A stretch of 64,000 nucleotides of DNA. It comes from Mycobacterium ahvazicum. GTDB lineage: Bacteria > Actinomycetota > Actinomycetes > Mycobacteriales > Mycobacteriaceae. Below the pieces are notes generated by a model. It was not told where the DNA came from and did not search any database. It was given only the letters and a program-made list of their open reading frames with translations. The position numbers and the translations under genes were made by a program. Position 1 is the first letter of the stretch. Each line of letters begins with the position of its first letter. Shown here piece after piece: positions 27,939-37,225 of the stretch. Where the stretch lies: NCBI RefSeq assembly GCF_900176255.2, contig NZ_FXEG02000002.1:1674001-1738000 (forward strand), in the 5' to 3' direction.

Positions 27939-29539
27939 GCGGGCTTGTCGCCGCGCGGTTTGGTCAGGGTGAACTGCTCCACGACCGCGACCGCGCCGAG
28001 TTGCCCGCGCAGCGCGTAATGCGTGGCCTTGATCGAGGTGTCGCCGCCCGGTTGGCCCGGATCGACGTCGAAAGCCACGAAGCCATAAGGGTTCTCGAAG
28101 TCGCGAAACGCCGACCAGGGTGCGTCCTCGACGACGTAAATCGGCTTCTTGCGCCCGATCGAAGCATCGAACGCTCCGACGCCGGTGATCACCCGGCACC
28201 GGGGTTCGGGGAAGAGCATGCCGTTGGTCGGTGCCGAGGTGCCGCCGCCACCCGCGACGACGTGCACCGTCCCGCGGGTCGTATCGATCACGTCGTGGGT
28301 GTCGACGGCTATCGGCGTCCGGGTGTCGGTGCTTTCGGTTCCCCGCAACGGATGAGACCGCTCGTAGTGGTGTTCGTGACCGCACAACACCAGATCGACC
28401 TGGTACTGGTCGAACAGTGGCAGCCATTGCTCGCGGACGCCGAGGTCGGCGCCGTTGGCCCGTTCGGCGGTGGAGACGGCGGTCTGATGCATGCAGATGA
28501 CCACCCAGTCGATATCGGGATCGCGCCGCGCCGCCGCGAGTTCGGTTGTCAGCCAACGCTTCTGCTCGCCACCCGAATAGTTGTGGACGTAGAAGTTGCC
28601 GCCGTCCTGGTAGGCCACGTCGTCGTTGTTGAGGCTGATCACTCGCACCGAACCGGCGGTGAACGAGTACCAGAGCCCCCGCAATTCGGGGCTTGCCCCG
28701 GAATCGGGCACCGTGAAGTACGTCTGGTACGCGCCGTAGCCGACCGGCCCGTTGCCCAACTCGTTTTCGTGATTACCGGCGGCCGGCATCCACGGCCGGT
28801 AGCGCGCCGAGCGCGTGTTGTTCTCGAACCAGTTCGACCAGGTGCGGACGCGGTCCTGGGCGAGATTGGCGTAGCACAGGTCGCCGTTGACGAGGTTGAA
28901 CAACGGACCTAGACGCTCGATCGCCAGCGTGGTGTCGGCGGCCGCGGGCGAGCCGATGTTGTCGGTGCTGTAGGTGCCGTCGGGCATCTTGTCCAGCGCA
29001 GGGGTGGACTGATCGCCGAAGCTTGTGAAGCGCAACGGCTTTCGCCCGACGGGCCCGGTCCGCACGGTGCCCTGCTCCGGTTCGGCGCCGTCGTGGATCG
29101 CGGCGTACACATAGTCGGTGTCCGGCGTCAGATTGGTCAGGCGAGCGTGGTTGACGCGAACTTCATTGTTGGACTTGGCATCTCGATACGTTCGGGTTTC
29201 TGCAGCGATGGTCTGGCCGTAACCGGACCCCGGCGTGCCGAGCATCACCCGCGGATTGCGGACGGTCTCGGTGCTGTGCCAGGACACCACCACCTCGGTG
29301 CCGGCGTTCTTGCCGAATTGCAGGTGCAGGCCGAACACCGGCGGCGCGCCGCTGCGATCCGGCTGACGCAGCAGTCCGGGCTCGTGCGAGTCGGACCACA
29401 ACAGCGCGGCGGTCCCCACCCCGACGCCGGCGCCGACGCCCAACCCGACGACCGCGGAGGTGGCGCTGGTGGTCAACAACCGGCGGCGGCTAATGCCAGG
29501 CGCGCTGTCCGGAACGGCCGGATCGACGTCGTCGGTCAT
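27935..29539 (-). CDS. Tat-exported purple acid phosphatase-like metallophosphoesterase
   Basis: A 534-aa homologue of Rv2577. The N-terminus carries a twin-arginine signal (SRRRLLTT at 17-24, then an Ala/Gly/Val-rich core). A fibronectin-like N domain (VVVSWHSTETVRNPRVMLG) precedes the metallophosphoesterase domain with NGDLCYA, AGNHENE, VICMHQT and CGHEHHYERSHP, which supply the dinuclear metal ligands. It probably hydrolyses phosphate esters outside the membrane. ATG 29539 was chosen because an earlier in-frame start would add 12 non-signal residues. Confidence 0.92.
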   Translation of the reverse strand: MTDDVDPAVPDSAPGISRRRLLTTSATSAVVGLGVGAGVGVGTAALLWSDSHEPGLLRQPDRSGAPPVFGLHLQFGKNAGTEVVVSWHSTETVRNPRVMLGTPGSGYGQTIAAETRTYRDAKSNNEVRVNHARLTNLTPDTDYVYAAIHDGAEPEQGTVRTGPVGRKPLRFTSFGDQSTPALDKMPDGTYSTDNIGSPAAADTTLAIERLGPLFNLVNGDLCYANLAQDRVRTWSNWFENNTRSARYRPWMPAAGNHENELGNGPVGYGAYQTYFTVPDSGASPELRGLWYSFTAGSVRVISLNNDDVAYQDGGNFYVHNYSGGEQKRWLTTELAAARRDPDIDWVVICMHQTAVSTAERANGADLGVREQWLPLFDQYQVDLVLCGHEHHYERSHPLRGTESTDTRTPIAVDTHDVIDTTRGTVHVVAGGGGTSAPTNGMLFPEPRCRVITGVGAFDASIGRKKPIYVVEDAPWSAFRDFENPYGFVAFDVDPGQPGGDTSIKATHYALRGQLGAVAVVEQFTLTKPRGDKPA

Positions 29540-29628
29540 GCCTGCTTCATACCCGAGCCGGGCGTCCGTTGGCATATCGAAGGGTGAACGCCGGAGCCGT
29601 CGGTAACAAATCCGGTAGCGTTTTCGAT

Positions 29629-30069
29629 ATGACGAGCGTGAAAACGAACCTGCGAAAAGGGGCCGGCGCGGCGGCGTTGGCAGCGTTTGCGCTGGTAGGG
29701 GGAGTGATTCTCGGACCGGCGACGGCGCATGCGGACGGCCACCAGGTGACCTACACGATCACCTCGACCGGCAACCTGACGGCCACGGTGAACTATGTGA
29801 GTTCCGATCCGCCCAGCCCGTCCGCCTACAGCGCGGACCCGTCGAAGTTCATGACCAGCGTGCAGGCCCCACTCAGCGGGGGAACGCCGGTCACCTACAC
29901 GGCAACGCTGGCAAACCCGAACCAGTACGCGAGCATCACCGCCAGCGGCATGCTGCACTGGCCGGACTCGGGCAACGGCCCGGCCTCGTTCCACTGCGAG
30001 ATCGCGGTGGACGGTCAGGTGATCGCCCAGGCGGACGCCACCACCACCGTCACCTGCAAGGCCGGTTAG
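29629..30069 (+). CDS. Small secreted MmpS-like/Rv2576c-type protein
   Basis: A 146-aa exported protein. A signal peptide (VKTNLRKGAGAAALAAF..VILGPATAHA) is cleaved probably after AHA, and the mature part is a beta-rich domain (QVTYTITSTGNLTATVNY, then FHCEIAVDGQVI and VTCKAG with two Cys that could pair). The pattern resembles the soluble domain of MmpS-like and Rv2576c proteins. ATG 29629 follows a TAGCGT -10 by 8 nt, so the transcript may be leaderless. Function unknown. Confidence 0.8.
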   Translation: MTSVKTNLRKGAGAAALAAFALVGGVILGPATAHADGHQVTYTITSTGNLTATVNYVSSDPPSPSAYSADPSKFMTSVQAPLSGGTPVTYTATLANPNQYASITASGMLHWPDSGNGPASFHCEIAVDGQVIAQADATTTVTCKAG

Positions 30070-30072
30070 TCG

Positions 30073-30096
30073 GCCCGGCCGGGCCTCCGGCCGGGC
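30073..30096. terminator. Bidirectional hairpin between convergent genes
   Basis: GCCCGGCC and GGCCGGGC form a perfect 8-bp GC stem around an 8-nt loop, 4 bp after the secreted-protein stop and 7 bp before the metallopeptidase stop. There is no U-tract, as is usual for mycobacterial terminators. Confidence 0.6.
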
Positions 30097-30102
30097 GTGG
30101 GT

Positions 30103-30981
30103 CTAGCCGAGGTTCGTCGAGGCGAACGTGTCGCACTGCTGCACATCGCCGGTCTGGTAGCCGACGGTGAACCACTTTTGGCGTTGTGCGGCGGATCCGT
30201 GGGTCCACGACTCGGGATTGACGCGACCCGTCGACTCCTTCTGGATCCGGTCATCGCCGACCGAGGCGGCAGCCGAGAGCGCGTCCTGAATGTCTTTGTC
30301 GCTCAACGGCTCTAGGTACGGTACGCCGGTGCTTTCCTGCTTGACCGTCGACGCGTAGTGCGCCCAGATGCCGGCGTAGCAGTCGGCCTGCAACTCGGTG
30401 CGGACCCCGTTCCCGCCGGCGCCCTGTGCGCCCTGCTGGGCGCGGCCCAGGTTGCCCTGCAACTGCTGGACGTGGTGGCCATATTCGTGGGCGACCACGT
30501 ACTCCTGCGCGAAAGGCCCACCGCTGGAACCGAATCTATCGACCAGTTCCTTGAAGAAGTCGGTGTCGAAATACGCGGTCTGGTCGACCGGGCAGTAGAA
30601 CGGCCCCACCGCGGTGGTGGCCGGTCCGCAGCCGGTGTTGACCGATCCGGTGAACAGCCGCACATGCGGGCGGGTGTAGTTCGGCATCAGCTGGTGCCAC
30701 ACCGCGTCCACCGAGTTGCCGGTGGCGACGACGCGGCACTGCACGTACTTGTTGGCGTCGGCTCCGGTCTTGCACTGGCTAAGGTCGAATCCGGGCGCCG
30801 AGTAGCCGCCGGTGTTCGCGCCCTGCGGGGCCATGACCTTGCCGGGATCGATGCCGAGGAACAAGGCCGCTACCAGGATCAGCAACCCGATCCCGCCGCC
30901 CCCGAGGGCCATCCCCATGCCGCCACCGCCGGATGACGCCGCGGTGCTGGTGTCGATCTGCATACCCTCGTTGAAGGTCAT
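30103..30981 (-). CDS. Neutral zinc metallopeptidase, YpfJ family, membrane anchored
   Basis: A 292-aa homologue of Rv2575. A Gly-rich N-terminus leads to a TM (about 25-43), then an outward domain with the zinc motif HEYGHH in EYVVAHEYGHHVQQLQG and a downstream ELQADCYAGIWAHY that provides the third ligand region. Family name: putative neutral zinc metallopeptidase (PF04228 type). The substrate is unknown. It lies 19 bp after the SRPBCC gene on the same strand. Confidence 0.9.
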   Translation of the reverse strand: MTFNEGMQIDTSTAASSGGGGMGMALGGGGIGLLILVAALFLGIDPGKVMAPQGANTGGYSAPGFDLSQCKTGADANKYVQCRVVATGNSVDAVWHQLMPNYTRPHVRLFTGSVNTGCGPATTAVGPFYCPVDQTAYFDTDFFKELVDRFGSSGGPFAQEYVVAHEYGHHVQQLQGNLGRAQQGAQGAGGNGVRTELQADCYAGIWAHYASTVKQESTGVPYLEPLSDKDIQDALSAAASVGDDRIQKESTGRVNPESWTHGSAAQRQKWFTVGYQTGDVQQCDTFASTNLG

Positions 30982-31000
30982 GGTTTAGCTTTGCACACAC

Positions 31001-31504
31001 CTAACGTTGTTGCGTAGCAGCAAATCGGTTGTCGGTATAGCGGCGCAGGTTGCTCAAGAACCGGCGCAGGCCCAGGTTCAGCAGCGGCCCGGTGAAGACC
31101 ATCGCAAATCGGGCCGGCCCGGCCGGTTTCTGGGCCATGGTCCAGGTCAGCCGGCAGCCGCCGGGGATGACCTCGACTAGGTAGTCCTCGGCGAAAGCGG
31201 CGACGGCTTTGGTGGAGCACTCGTTGAACCGGAAGGCCATGCGGGTGAACGGCTCCCAGGCCAGAAATTCCTCGTCACCGGTGATACCGCCCCGCATCTC
31301 GACGATGCGGGTGGTGCCCACCCCGCGCGGCTCGGGACTGGTCCAGGTCACCTTGGTGATCACCGACGCCCAGCGCGGCCAGGCCTCGGCGTCGGCCAGC
31401 ACCTCGAAAACCTGCTCGGGTGTGATGGCCAGGTCGACGCTGTTGCGAAACCGGAATGGCGCGTTCTCGATGAAGTCGAGATCGACGCGCTCGCAGGGAT
31501 GCAT
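31001..31504 (-). CDS. SRPBCC-family protein (Rv2574-like)
   Basis: A 167-aa START/polyketide-cyclase-like protein: the VDLAITPEQVFEVLADAEAWPRW N-terminal pattern, RIVEMRGGITGDEEFLAWEP and a C-terminal amphipathic helix (LGLRRFLSNLRRYTDNRF). It probably binds a hydrophobic ligand. ATG 31504 gives exactly the Rv2574 length. It sits between the ketopantoate-reductase-like gene and the metallopeptidase gene in a likely three-gene unit. Confidence 0.85.
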   Translation of the reverse strand: MHPCERVDLDFIENAPFRFRNSVDLAITPEQVFEVLADAEAWPRWASVITKVTWTSPEPRGVGTTRIVEMRGGITGDEEFLAWEPFTRMAFRFNECSTKAVAAFAEDYLVEVIPGGCRLTWTMAQKPAGPARFAMVFTGPLLNLGLRRFLSNLRRYTDNRFAATQQR

Positions 31505-31530
31505 GGCGACGACCCTAGCCTGCCTGTCCC

Positions 31531-32418
31531 TCAGCCGGGACCGTCGCTGGCCGCGGCCAGCAGTGGCACCAGCACATCGCTGATCGGTGTCGGCAGGTTG
31601 TGCGCGCGTGCCTTGCGGATGATCACCCCGTTGCGCAGGTCCCATTCCATCCGCCGGTGGTTCTCCCGGTCGGCCAGGATCGAGGTGCCCATGTCCTGCG
31701 GCGCGCTGCGGAAGGTGCCGACCAATTCGCCGACGATATCGTCGGGCAACCGGGCGCCTTCGGCCTGCGCGACGGTCAGACATTCGGCGACATAGCGGTG
31801 CGACAGCTCGGCGACGTCGTCGCGGTGGAACATCCCGGACCTCCGTCCCGACAGCGCCATCAACCCGGCCAACGCGTTGAGCAGCAATTTGCGCCAGGCG
31901 CTGGTGAGAAAGTCGGGGTCGCAGTCCACCCGGCAGCCGGCGTCCCGCAGCAGCTCGGCAACCGTCTGCGCCGAAGGGCCGCTGGGCAGCACCAGTGCGG
32001 GCTCCGTGCGCAGCCGCACCCAGCCCTCGGGCTGGGTCTCGGCGCCGTACCAGACGATCCCCGGAACCACGGGCGACGACGGGCACAGCGGCTGGACCTG
32101 CTCGACCTGCTCGACGCCGTTCTGCAGCACCGTGACGATGGTGTGCTCGGCGCACAGGCGCGAGAGCCAGCCGGCCGAGGCCTCGTTCTGGGTGGCCTTG
32201 ACCGCCAGTATCACCACGTCGACGGGTCCGGACACGTGATCGGGATCGGTGTGCACGGGCCCCGGCACCACGATCGGGTCCTGGCCGTCGGGACGCAGTT
32301 CGATGCTGGCGCGGGGCGTGCGGCCGCAGATCAGCACCGAATGCCCGGCCTTGTGCAGCAGTGCGGCGACCGTCGTGCCGACAGCGCCGGGACCGACGAG
32401 AGCGATGTTTGTGGCGAT
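31531..32418 (-). CDS. 2-dehydropantoate 2-reductase-like protein (Rv2573-like), unusual start
   Basis: About 295 aa with an N-terminal Rossmann motif (IALVGPGAVGTTVAALL), the ketopantoate-reductase core AVKATQN, LQNGVEQVEQ, and the C-terminal domain AWRKLLLNALAGLMAL. Such enzymes use NADPH to reduce ketopantoate or related 2-oxo compounds. The codon at the position where M. tuberculosis has its start Met is ATC (32418-32416), and no ATG, GTG or TTG lies in frame between the Rossmann motif and ATG 32493, which is inside aspS. TAACTT lies 7 nt before the ATC, as for a leaderless start. The true start is therefore uncertain: ATC 32418 or ATG 32493. Confidence 0.85.
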   Translation of the reverse strand: MATNIALVGPGAVGTTVAALLHKAGHSVLICGRTPRASIELRPDGQDPIVVPGPVHTDPDHVSGPVDVVILAVKATQNEASAGWLSRLCAEHTIVTVLQNGVEQVEQVQPLCPSSPVVPGIVWYGAETQPEGWVRLRTEPALVLPSGPSAQTVAELLRDAGCRVDCDPDFLTSAWRKLLLNALAGLMALSGRRSGMFHRDDVAELSHRYVAECLTVAQAEGARLPDDIVGELVGTFRSAPQDMGTSILADRENHRRMEWDLRNGVIIRKARAHNLPTPISDVLVPLLAAASDGPG

Positions 32419-32478
32419 AAAAGCGAAGTTACACCGCCCCTTAGACTGGTCAGTCGTCCAACGTAAAGAGGAGTATTC

Positions 32479-34254
32479 GTGCTGCGCAGCCACGCCGCTG
32501 GTTCGCTAAGGGATCGCGACGCCGGCCAACGGGTGACGCTGGTCGGGTGGGTGGCTCGCCGCCGCGATCACGGTGGCGTCATCTTCATCGACCTGCGGGA
32601 CGCGTCCGGCATCGCGCAGGTGGTGTTCCGCGCGGCAGACGTGCTGGAACAGGCGCACCGGTTGCGCGCCGAGTTCTGCGTCGCGGTGCAAGGCGTCGTC
32701 GAGATCCGCCCGGAGGGTAACGCCAACGCCGAGATTCCCACCGGCGATGTCGAACTGAACGTCACGTCGTTGACCGTGCTCGGTGAAAGTGCGCCGCTGC
32801 CATTCCAATTGGACGAGCCGGCGGGGGAGGAGCTGCGGCTCAAGTACCGCTACCTCGACCTGCGCCGCGACGGACCGGCGGCGGCAATTCGGTTGCGCTC
32901 CAAAGTGAATGCCGCCGCCCGGTCGGTGCTGGCGCGTCACGACTTCGTCGAGATCGAGACGCCGACGATCACCCGTTCGACGCCGGAGGGCGCGCGCGAC
33001 TTCCTGGTGCCGGCGCGGCTGCACCCCGGATCGTTCTACGCGCTGCCGCAAAGTCCGCAGCTGTTCAAGCAGTTGCTGATGGTCGCCGGCATGGAGCGCT
33101 ACTACCAGATCGCGCGCTGCTATCGCGACGAGGATTTCCGTGCCGACCGGCAACCGGAGTTCACTCAGCTCGACATGGAGATGAGCTTCGTCGACGTCGA
33201 GGACATCATCGCGATCTCCGAGGAGATCCTGACCGCGCTGTGGGCCCTGATCGGCTACCAGATCCCGACGCCGATCCCGCGGATCAGCTACGCCGACGCC
33301 ATGCGGCGGTTCGGGTCCGACAAGCCGGACATGCGCTTCGGGCTGGAGCTCGTCGAGTGCACAGAGTTCTTCTCCGACACCACATTCCGGGTGTTCCAGG
33401 CGCCGTACGTCGGTGCGGTGGTGATGCCGGGCGGGGCGTCGCAGCCGCGCCGCACGCTGGACGGCTGGCAGGACTGGGCCAAACAGCGCGGGCACCGCGG
33501 GCTGGCCTACGTGCTGGTCGGCGACGACGGCGAGCTGAGTGGTCCGGTGGCCAAGAATCTGACCGACGCCGAACGCGACGGGCTGGCCGGCCACGTCGGG
33601 GCCGGCCCGGGCGACTGCATCTTCTTCTCCGCCGGCCCGGCGAAGGCGTCGCGCGCGCTGCTGGGTGCCGCGCGCGGCGAGATCGCCCAGCGGCTCAACC
33701 TGATCGACGCGGGCGCCTGGGCGTTCGTCTGGGTGGTCGACCCGCCGTTGTTCGAACCCGCCGAGGACGCGACCGCCGCCGGTGACGTCGCCGTCGGCTC
33801 CGGCGCCTGGACCGCGGTGCACCACGCGTTCACCTCGCCCAAGCCGGAGTTCGAGGGTGCCCTCGTCTCCGATCCCGGTGTGGTGCTCGCCGATGCCTAC
33901 GACATCGTCTGCAACGGCAACGAGATCGGCGGCGGCTCGATCCGTATCCATCGCCGCGACATCCAGGAACGGGTGTTCGCGGTGATGGGCCTGGACCAAG
34001 CCGAGGCGCAGGAGAAGTTCGGATTCCTGTTGGAGGCGTTCACGTTTGGCGCGCCACCACACGGCGGCATCGCGTTCGGCTGGGACCGGATCAACGCCCT
34101 GCTGTCCGGGGTGGACTCCATCCGCGAGGTGATCGCCTTCCCGAAGACGGGCGGCGGCGTGGACCCGCTGACCGATGCGCCCGCGCCGATCACCGCCCAG
34201 CAACGCAAAGAGTCCGGAATAGATGCCAAACCCAAACGGGTTGACCAAGCATGA
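32479..34254 (+). CDS. aspS: Aspartyl-tRNA synthetase
   Basis: A 591-aa bacterial-type class II synthetase: N-terminal OB anticodon domain ([19 protein letters not shown]), catalytic domain with RPEFTQ-type motif ([16 protein letters not shown]) and motif 3 [10 protein letters not shown], and the inserted GAD domain. Mycobacteria lack AsnRS, and their AspRS usually also charges tRNA-Asn for later amidation. GTG 32479 follows AGAGGAG by 6 nt. A TAGACT -10 lies at 32442-32447. The stop overlaps the next start (ATGA). Confidence 0.96.
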   Translation: MLRSHAAGSLRDRDAGQRVTLVGWVARRRDHGGVIFIDLRDASGIAQVVFRAADVLEQAHRLRAEFCVAVQGVVEIRPEGNANAEIPTGDVELNVTSLTVLGESAPLPFQLDEPAGEELRLKYRYLDLRRDGPAAAIRLRSKVNAAARSVLARHDFVEIETPTITRSTPEGARDFLVPARLHPGSFYALPQSPQLFKQLLMVAGMERYYQIARCYRDEDFRADRQPEFTQLDMEMSFVDVEDIIAISEEILTALWALIGYQIPTPIPRISYADAMRRFGSDKPDMRFGLELVECTEFFSDTTFRVFQAPYVGAVVMPGGASQPRRTLDGWQDWAKQRGHRGLAYVLVGDDGELSGPVAKNLTDAERDGLAGHVGAGPGDCIFFSAGPAKASRALLGAARGEIAQRLNLIDAGAWAFVWVVDPPLFEPAEDATAAGDVAVGSGAWTAVHHAFTSPKPEFEGALVSDPGVVLADAYDIVCNGNEIGGGSIRIHRRDIQERVFAVMGLDQAEAQEKFGFLLEAFTFGAPPHGGIAFGWDRINALLSGVDSIREVIAFPKTGGGVDPLTDAPAPITAQQRKESGIDAKPKRVDQA

Positions 34255-34694
34255 CCGAGACCTCAGATACCGAAACCGTCAAGTCTTTCAACACCGCCAT
34301 CGCCGACGAATTTCGCGCTAACGGCGGCAAGGTAGGCGGACCGTTCGAAGGTGCCAAGCTGTTGCTGCTCACCACGACGGGCGCCAAGTCCGGGCAGTCG
34401 CGGTTATCGCCACTGGCGTATTTCGACATCGACGGCAAGCTGATCATCCTCGGCTCGTTCGCCGGGTCGCCCAAGGATCCGGCGTGGGTACACAACCTGC
34501 GCGCCAACCCGCAGGCCCACCTCGAGGTGGCCACCGACTCCGGCGTGGACACCTACGACGCCACCGCCCGCGAACTGCCGCCTGCCGAGCGTGAAGCGAT
34601 CCTGCCCAAGGTTGTCGCCGCGGCGCCGGTGTTCGCCGAATACCAGTCGAAGACCAGCCGGGTCATTCCGCTGTTCGAGTTGCGGCGCGGCTGA
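34251..34694 (+). CDS. Deazaflavin (F420)-dependent nitroreductase, Ddn-like
   Basis: A 147-aa split-barrel flavin/deazaflavin-binding protein with [45 protein letters not shown] and a C-terminal [11 protein letters not shown], the signature of the Ddn/Rv3547 family. These proteins use reduced F420 to reduce quinones or nitro drugs. The gene is coupled to aspS by an ATGA overlap; I do not recall it at this place in M. tuberculosis, so it may be a local gain. Confidence 0.9.
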   Translation: MTETSDTETVKSFNTAIADEFRANGGKVGGPFEGAKLLLLTTTGAKSGQSRLSPLAYFDIDGKLIILGSFAGSPKDPAWVHNLRANPQAHLEVATDSGVDTYDATARELPPAEREAILPKVVAAAPVFAEYQSKTSRVIPLFELRRG

Positions 34695-34741
34695 CACGTC
34701 TCGCATTGCCGCGCGCACCGGCGCTGCGGTAAGCAGGCGAG

Positions 34742-35806
34742 ATGAGCACTTCGCTGCTGACGCGGCCGTTCGCGGGCCGGGCCGTCGTCGGGGGTTTCCA
34801 ACGGGTCCGCGGCGTGTGGTTCTATCTCGTGCAAACGTCGGTAGCAGCGGGTCTGTCGTGGTACATCGCGCATGACCTGCTGGCACACCCGCAACCGTTC
34901 TTCGCCCCGATCGCCGCGGCGGTGTCGTTGTCGACCAGCAACGTGCTGCGCGCGCAACGCGCGATCCAGATGATCGTCGGGGTGACCCTGGGCATCGGGA
35001 CGGGGACCCTGGTGCAGGCGCTGTGCGGACCCGGCGCGGTGTCCATCACGATCGCGGCGCTGGCCGCGCTGTTGGCGGCGGTCTTCATCGGTCAGGGCTA
35101 CATCGGTCAGGGGATGATGTTCGCCAACCAGACCGTCGTGTCGTCGATTCTGGTGATCGCCCTCTATCGCAGCGGTGTCGGCTGGGAACGCATCTACGAT
35201 GCGCTGATCGGTGGGGGACTGGCGATCGTCGTCGCCACCCTGCTGTTTCCGGCCGACCCGCTCGTCGTGCTGCGCAGCGCGCGTGTCGAAGTGTTGCGCA
35301 CCCTGCATTCGGTGCTGGACCGCACCGGTGCTCTGGCCCGCGGCCGTGACGTTCCCGCTCGGGACTGGCCGCTGCCCGCCGTCGACAGGGTGCACGAGCA
35401 GCTGAGCGGCCTCATCCAGGCGCGGGCCACGGCGCGTCAGGTCGTGCGATTCGCCCCGCGGCGGTGGGGACTTCGCGACGCCGTGCAAGCCGCGGATCAC
35501 CAGGCCCTGCATCTGGCCCTGCTCGCCGTCTCGGTGCTGCAGCTGGCCCGTGCCGTGGTCCCCGCGGTCGACGGCTGCTGCGCCCGGCTCCCGCAACCGG
35601 CGGAGGCGGTGCTCGACGATCTCGCGCAGGCGACGGCGCTGGCCGACTCCGATCCCGCGACCGCGACCAGCCATGTCGAAGCCGCCCGCCGGCATACCTC
35701 GCTGCTGCTCGCGAACGCGCGGGAAAGAAACGAAGTGGTGCTGGCCGACGTCGTCCAGGCGTGCGTCGACGACCTGCAGCGGGTGATCGACCTGGGCCAG
35801 CGGTAG
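34742..35806 (+). CDS. FUSC/aromatic-acid-exporter-like membrane protein (Rv2571c-like)
   Basis: A 354-aa protein, one residue from Rv2571c in length. Five or six hydrophobic segments occupy residues about 27-170 (for example FFAPIAAAVSLSTSN and GGGLAIVVATLLFPADPL), followed by a mainly helical cytoplasmic half. This is the half-size FUSC arrangement found in aromatic acid exporter-like proteins. Substrate unknown. Confidence 0.82.
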   Translation: MSTSLLTRPFAGRAVVGGFQRVRGVWFYLVQTSVAAGLSWYIAHDLLAHPQPFFAPIAAAVSLSTSNVLRAQRAIQMIVGVTLGIGTGTLVQALCGPGAVSITIAALAALLAAVFIGQGYIGQGMMFANQTVVSSILVIALYRSGVGWERIYDALIGGGLAIVVATLLFPADPLVVLRSARVEVLRTLHSVLDRTGALARGRDVPARDWPLPAVDRVHEQLSGLIQARATARQVVRFAPRRWGLRDAVQAADHQALHLALLAVSVLQLARAVVPAVDGCCARLPQPAEAVLDDLAQATALADSDPATATSHVEAARRHTSLLLANARERNEVVLADVVQACVDDLQRVIDLGQR

Positions 35807-35812
35807 GGGTGC

Positions 35813-36202
35813 TCAGATCGAGCCGGTCAAATACTCCTGGACCAGCTTCTTGGGCGCGCGCGTCAGCCAGGCTTCGGTGATCAGCTCCTCGAGACCGCGG
35901 ACGTCGATCGCGGCCAGCCTGACCAGCACCGCGGGATAGCCGTCGAAGTGCGGCGTGGTGAAGTAGATGTCCGGCTCGTCGGCGACCAGCGCGAACTTGA
36001 CGCCCTCGTCGGACACCCAGACGCCGAGGATGTCGCCCTCGGGCGCCTGGACCCCGTTGGCCGCCAGCGCGGCGCGGTCCGATACGCGCAGCGGTCGCTC
36101 CCACGCCAGCAACTTCTTGCCGACCCTCCAGTCATGCGGTGACTGCTCGCGGGTGAGTGGCAGCTCATCCACGATCCGGGCGACATCGTCCCAGGTGGCC
36201 AC
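35813..36202 (-). CDS. MmcQ/YjbR family protein (Rv2570-like)
   Basis: A 129-aa protein, identical in length to Rv2570. TWDDVARIVDELPLT, WRVGKKLLAWERPL, FALVADEPDIYFTTPHFDGYPAVLVRL and the C-terminal LITEAWLTRAPKKLVQEY give the typical MmcQ/YjbR pattern. The fold suggests nucleic-acid or small-ligand binding, but the role is unknown. GTG 36202 start; convergent with the FUSC-like gene with 6 bp between stops. Confidence 0.88.
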   Translation of the reverse strand: MATWDDVARIVDELPLTREQSPHDWRVGKKLLAWERPLRVSDRAALAANGVQAPEGDILGVWVSDEGVKFALVADEPDIYFTTPHFDGYPAVLVRLAAIDVRGLEELITEAWLTRAPKKLVQEYLTGSI

Positions 36203-36292
36203 ACGTCGATTGTGCTCCCGCTAGGGTGCGGTTGGAGCCGTATTGGCTATCGGTCGCCCACCCACGCATTCGGAGATATCAGGAGGTCAGTC

Positions 36293-37225
36293 GTGTCTTC
36301 TGCAGTGCATGAGCCGGACACCCGCCGCCATCGCGTCACCCACCGCACCGAGTACCGCTACTCGGACATCGTGACCAGCTCCTACGGCCGCGGCTTCCTG
36401 ACGCCGCGCGACTCCCAGCGCCAGCGCTGCATCGCGCACCGCCTGACGATCGACCCGCCCCCTGCCGACAGCTCTACCAGCGTCGATGGGTACGGCAACA
36501 TCAGTTCGTACTTCCATGTCACCGAGCCGCACACCGCCCTGACGGTCACCAGCGACTCCATCGTCGACGTCTATCCGGCGCCCCCGCAGCGCTACCGCAG
36601 CGGGCCGGCGCTGCAGCCCTGGGAAGCGGCCCGGCCGGCCGGGCGCCGGGGAGCGCTGGCCACCGAATTCGCCCTGGACCTGAATCCACCGGAGATCACC
36701 GACGAGGTCCGCGACTATGCGGCGCCCAGTTTCGTACCCGAACGCCCGCTGATCGAGGTGCTGCGCGATCTCACGTCGCGGATTTACGCCGACTTCACCT
36801 ACCGATCGGGGTCGACGACGATTTCCACCGGGGTCAAAGAGGTTCTGGCGGCCCGGGAAGGGGTATGTCAAGACTTTGCACGGCTGGCGATCGCCTGCCT
36901 GCGAGCCAATGGGTTGGCGGCCAGCTACGTGTCCGGTTATCTGGCCACCGACCCGCCCCCCGGAAAGGAACGAATGATCGGCATCGACGCGACCCATGCC
37001 TGGGCCGCGGTGTGGACCCCGCAGGAACCCGGCCAGTTCGAGTGGCTTGGGCTAGATCCCACCAATGACCAAATGGTCGACCAGCGCTACATCATCGTGG
37101 GGCGGGGCCGTGACTACGCCGACGTCCCACCGCTGCGCGGCATCATCTACACCGACTCCGAACGCAGCGTGATCGACGTGGCCGTCGACGTGGTGCCCTT
37201 CGAAGGGGACGAACTCCATGCGTGA
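36293..37225 (+). CDS. Transglutaminase-like domain protein (Rv2569c-like)
   Basis: A 310-aa protein with the bacterial transglutaminase N domain (VTHRTEYRYSDIVTSS) and a papain-like transglutaminase core. The catalytic triad is visible as Cys in REGVCQDFA (C192), His in DATHAWAAVW (H235) and Asp in GLDPTND (D255). GTG 36293 is set by AGGAGGT (36281-36287) 5 nt upstream. The 3' end overlaps the Rv2568c-like gene by 8 nt. This type is always found with the ATP-grasp/alpha-E genes that follow, suggesting a peptide- or amide-modifying pathway. Confidence 0.9.
   Translation: MSSAVHEPDTRRHRVTHRTEYRYSDIVTSSYGRGFLTPRDSQRQRCIAHRLTIDPPPADSSTSVDGYGNISSYFHVTEPHTALTVTSDSIVDVYPAPPQRYRSGPALQPWEAARPAGRRGALATEFALDLNPPEITDEVRDYAAPSFVPERPLIEVLRDLTSRIYADFTYRSGSTTISTGVKEVLAAREGVCQDFARLAIACLRANGLAASYVSGYLATDPPPGKERMIGIDATHAWAAVWTPQEPGQFEWLGLDPTNDQMVDQRYIIVGRGRDYADVPPLRGIIYTDSERSVIDVAVDVVPFEGDELHA

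Noticed and set aside
28958..28980. TTGTCGGTG inside the phosphatase gene as a second PafBC promoter
   Set aside because: No TAnnnT at 8-base spacing and it lies within coding sequence with no gene start nearby.
32506..34248. 580-codon minus-strand frame opposite aspS
   Set aside because: Mirror frame of aspS codons with shadow composition; no start signals.
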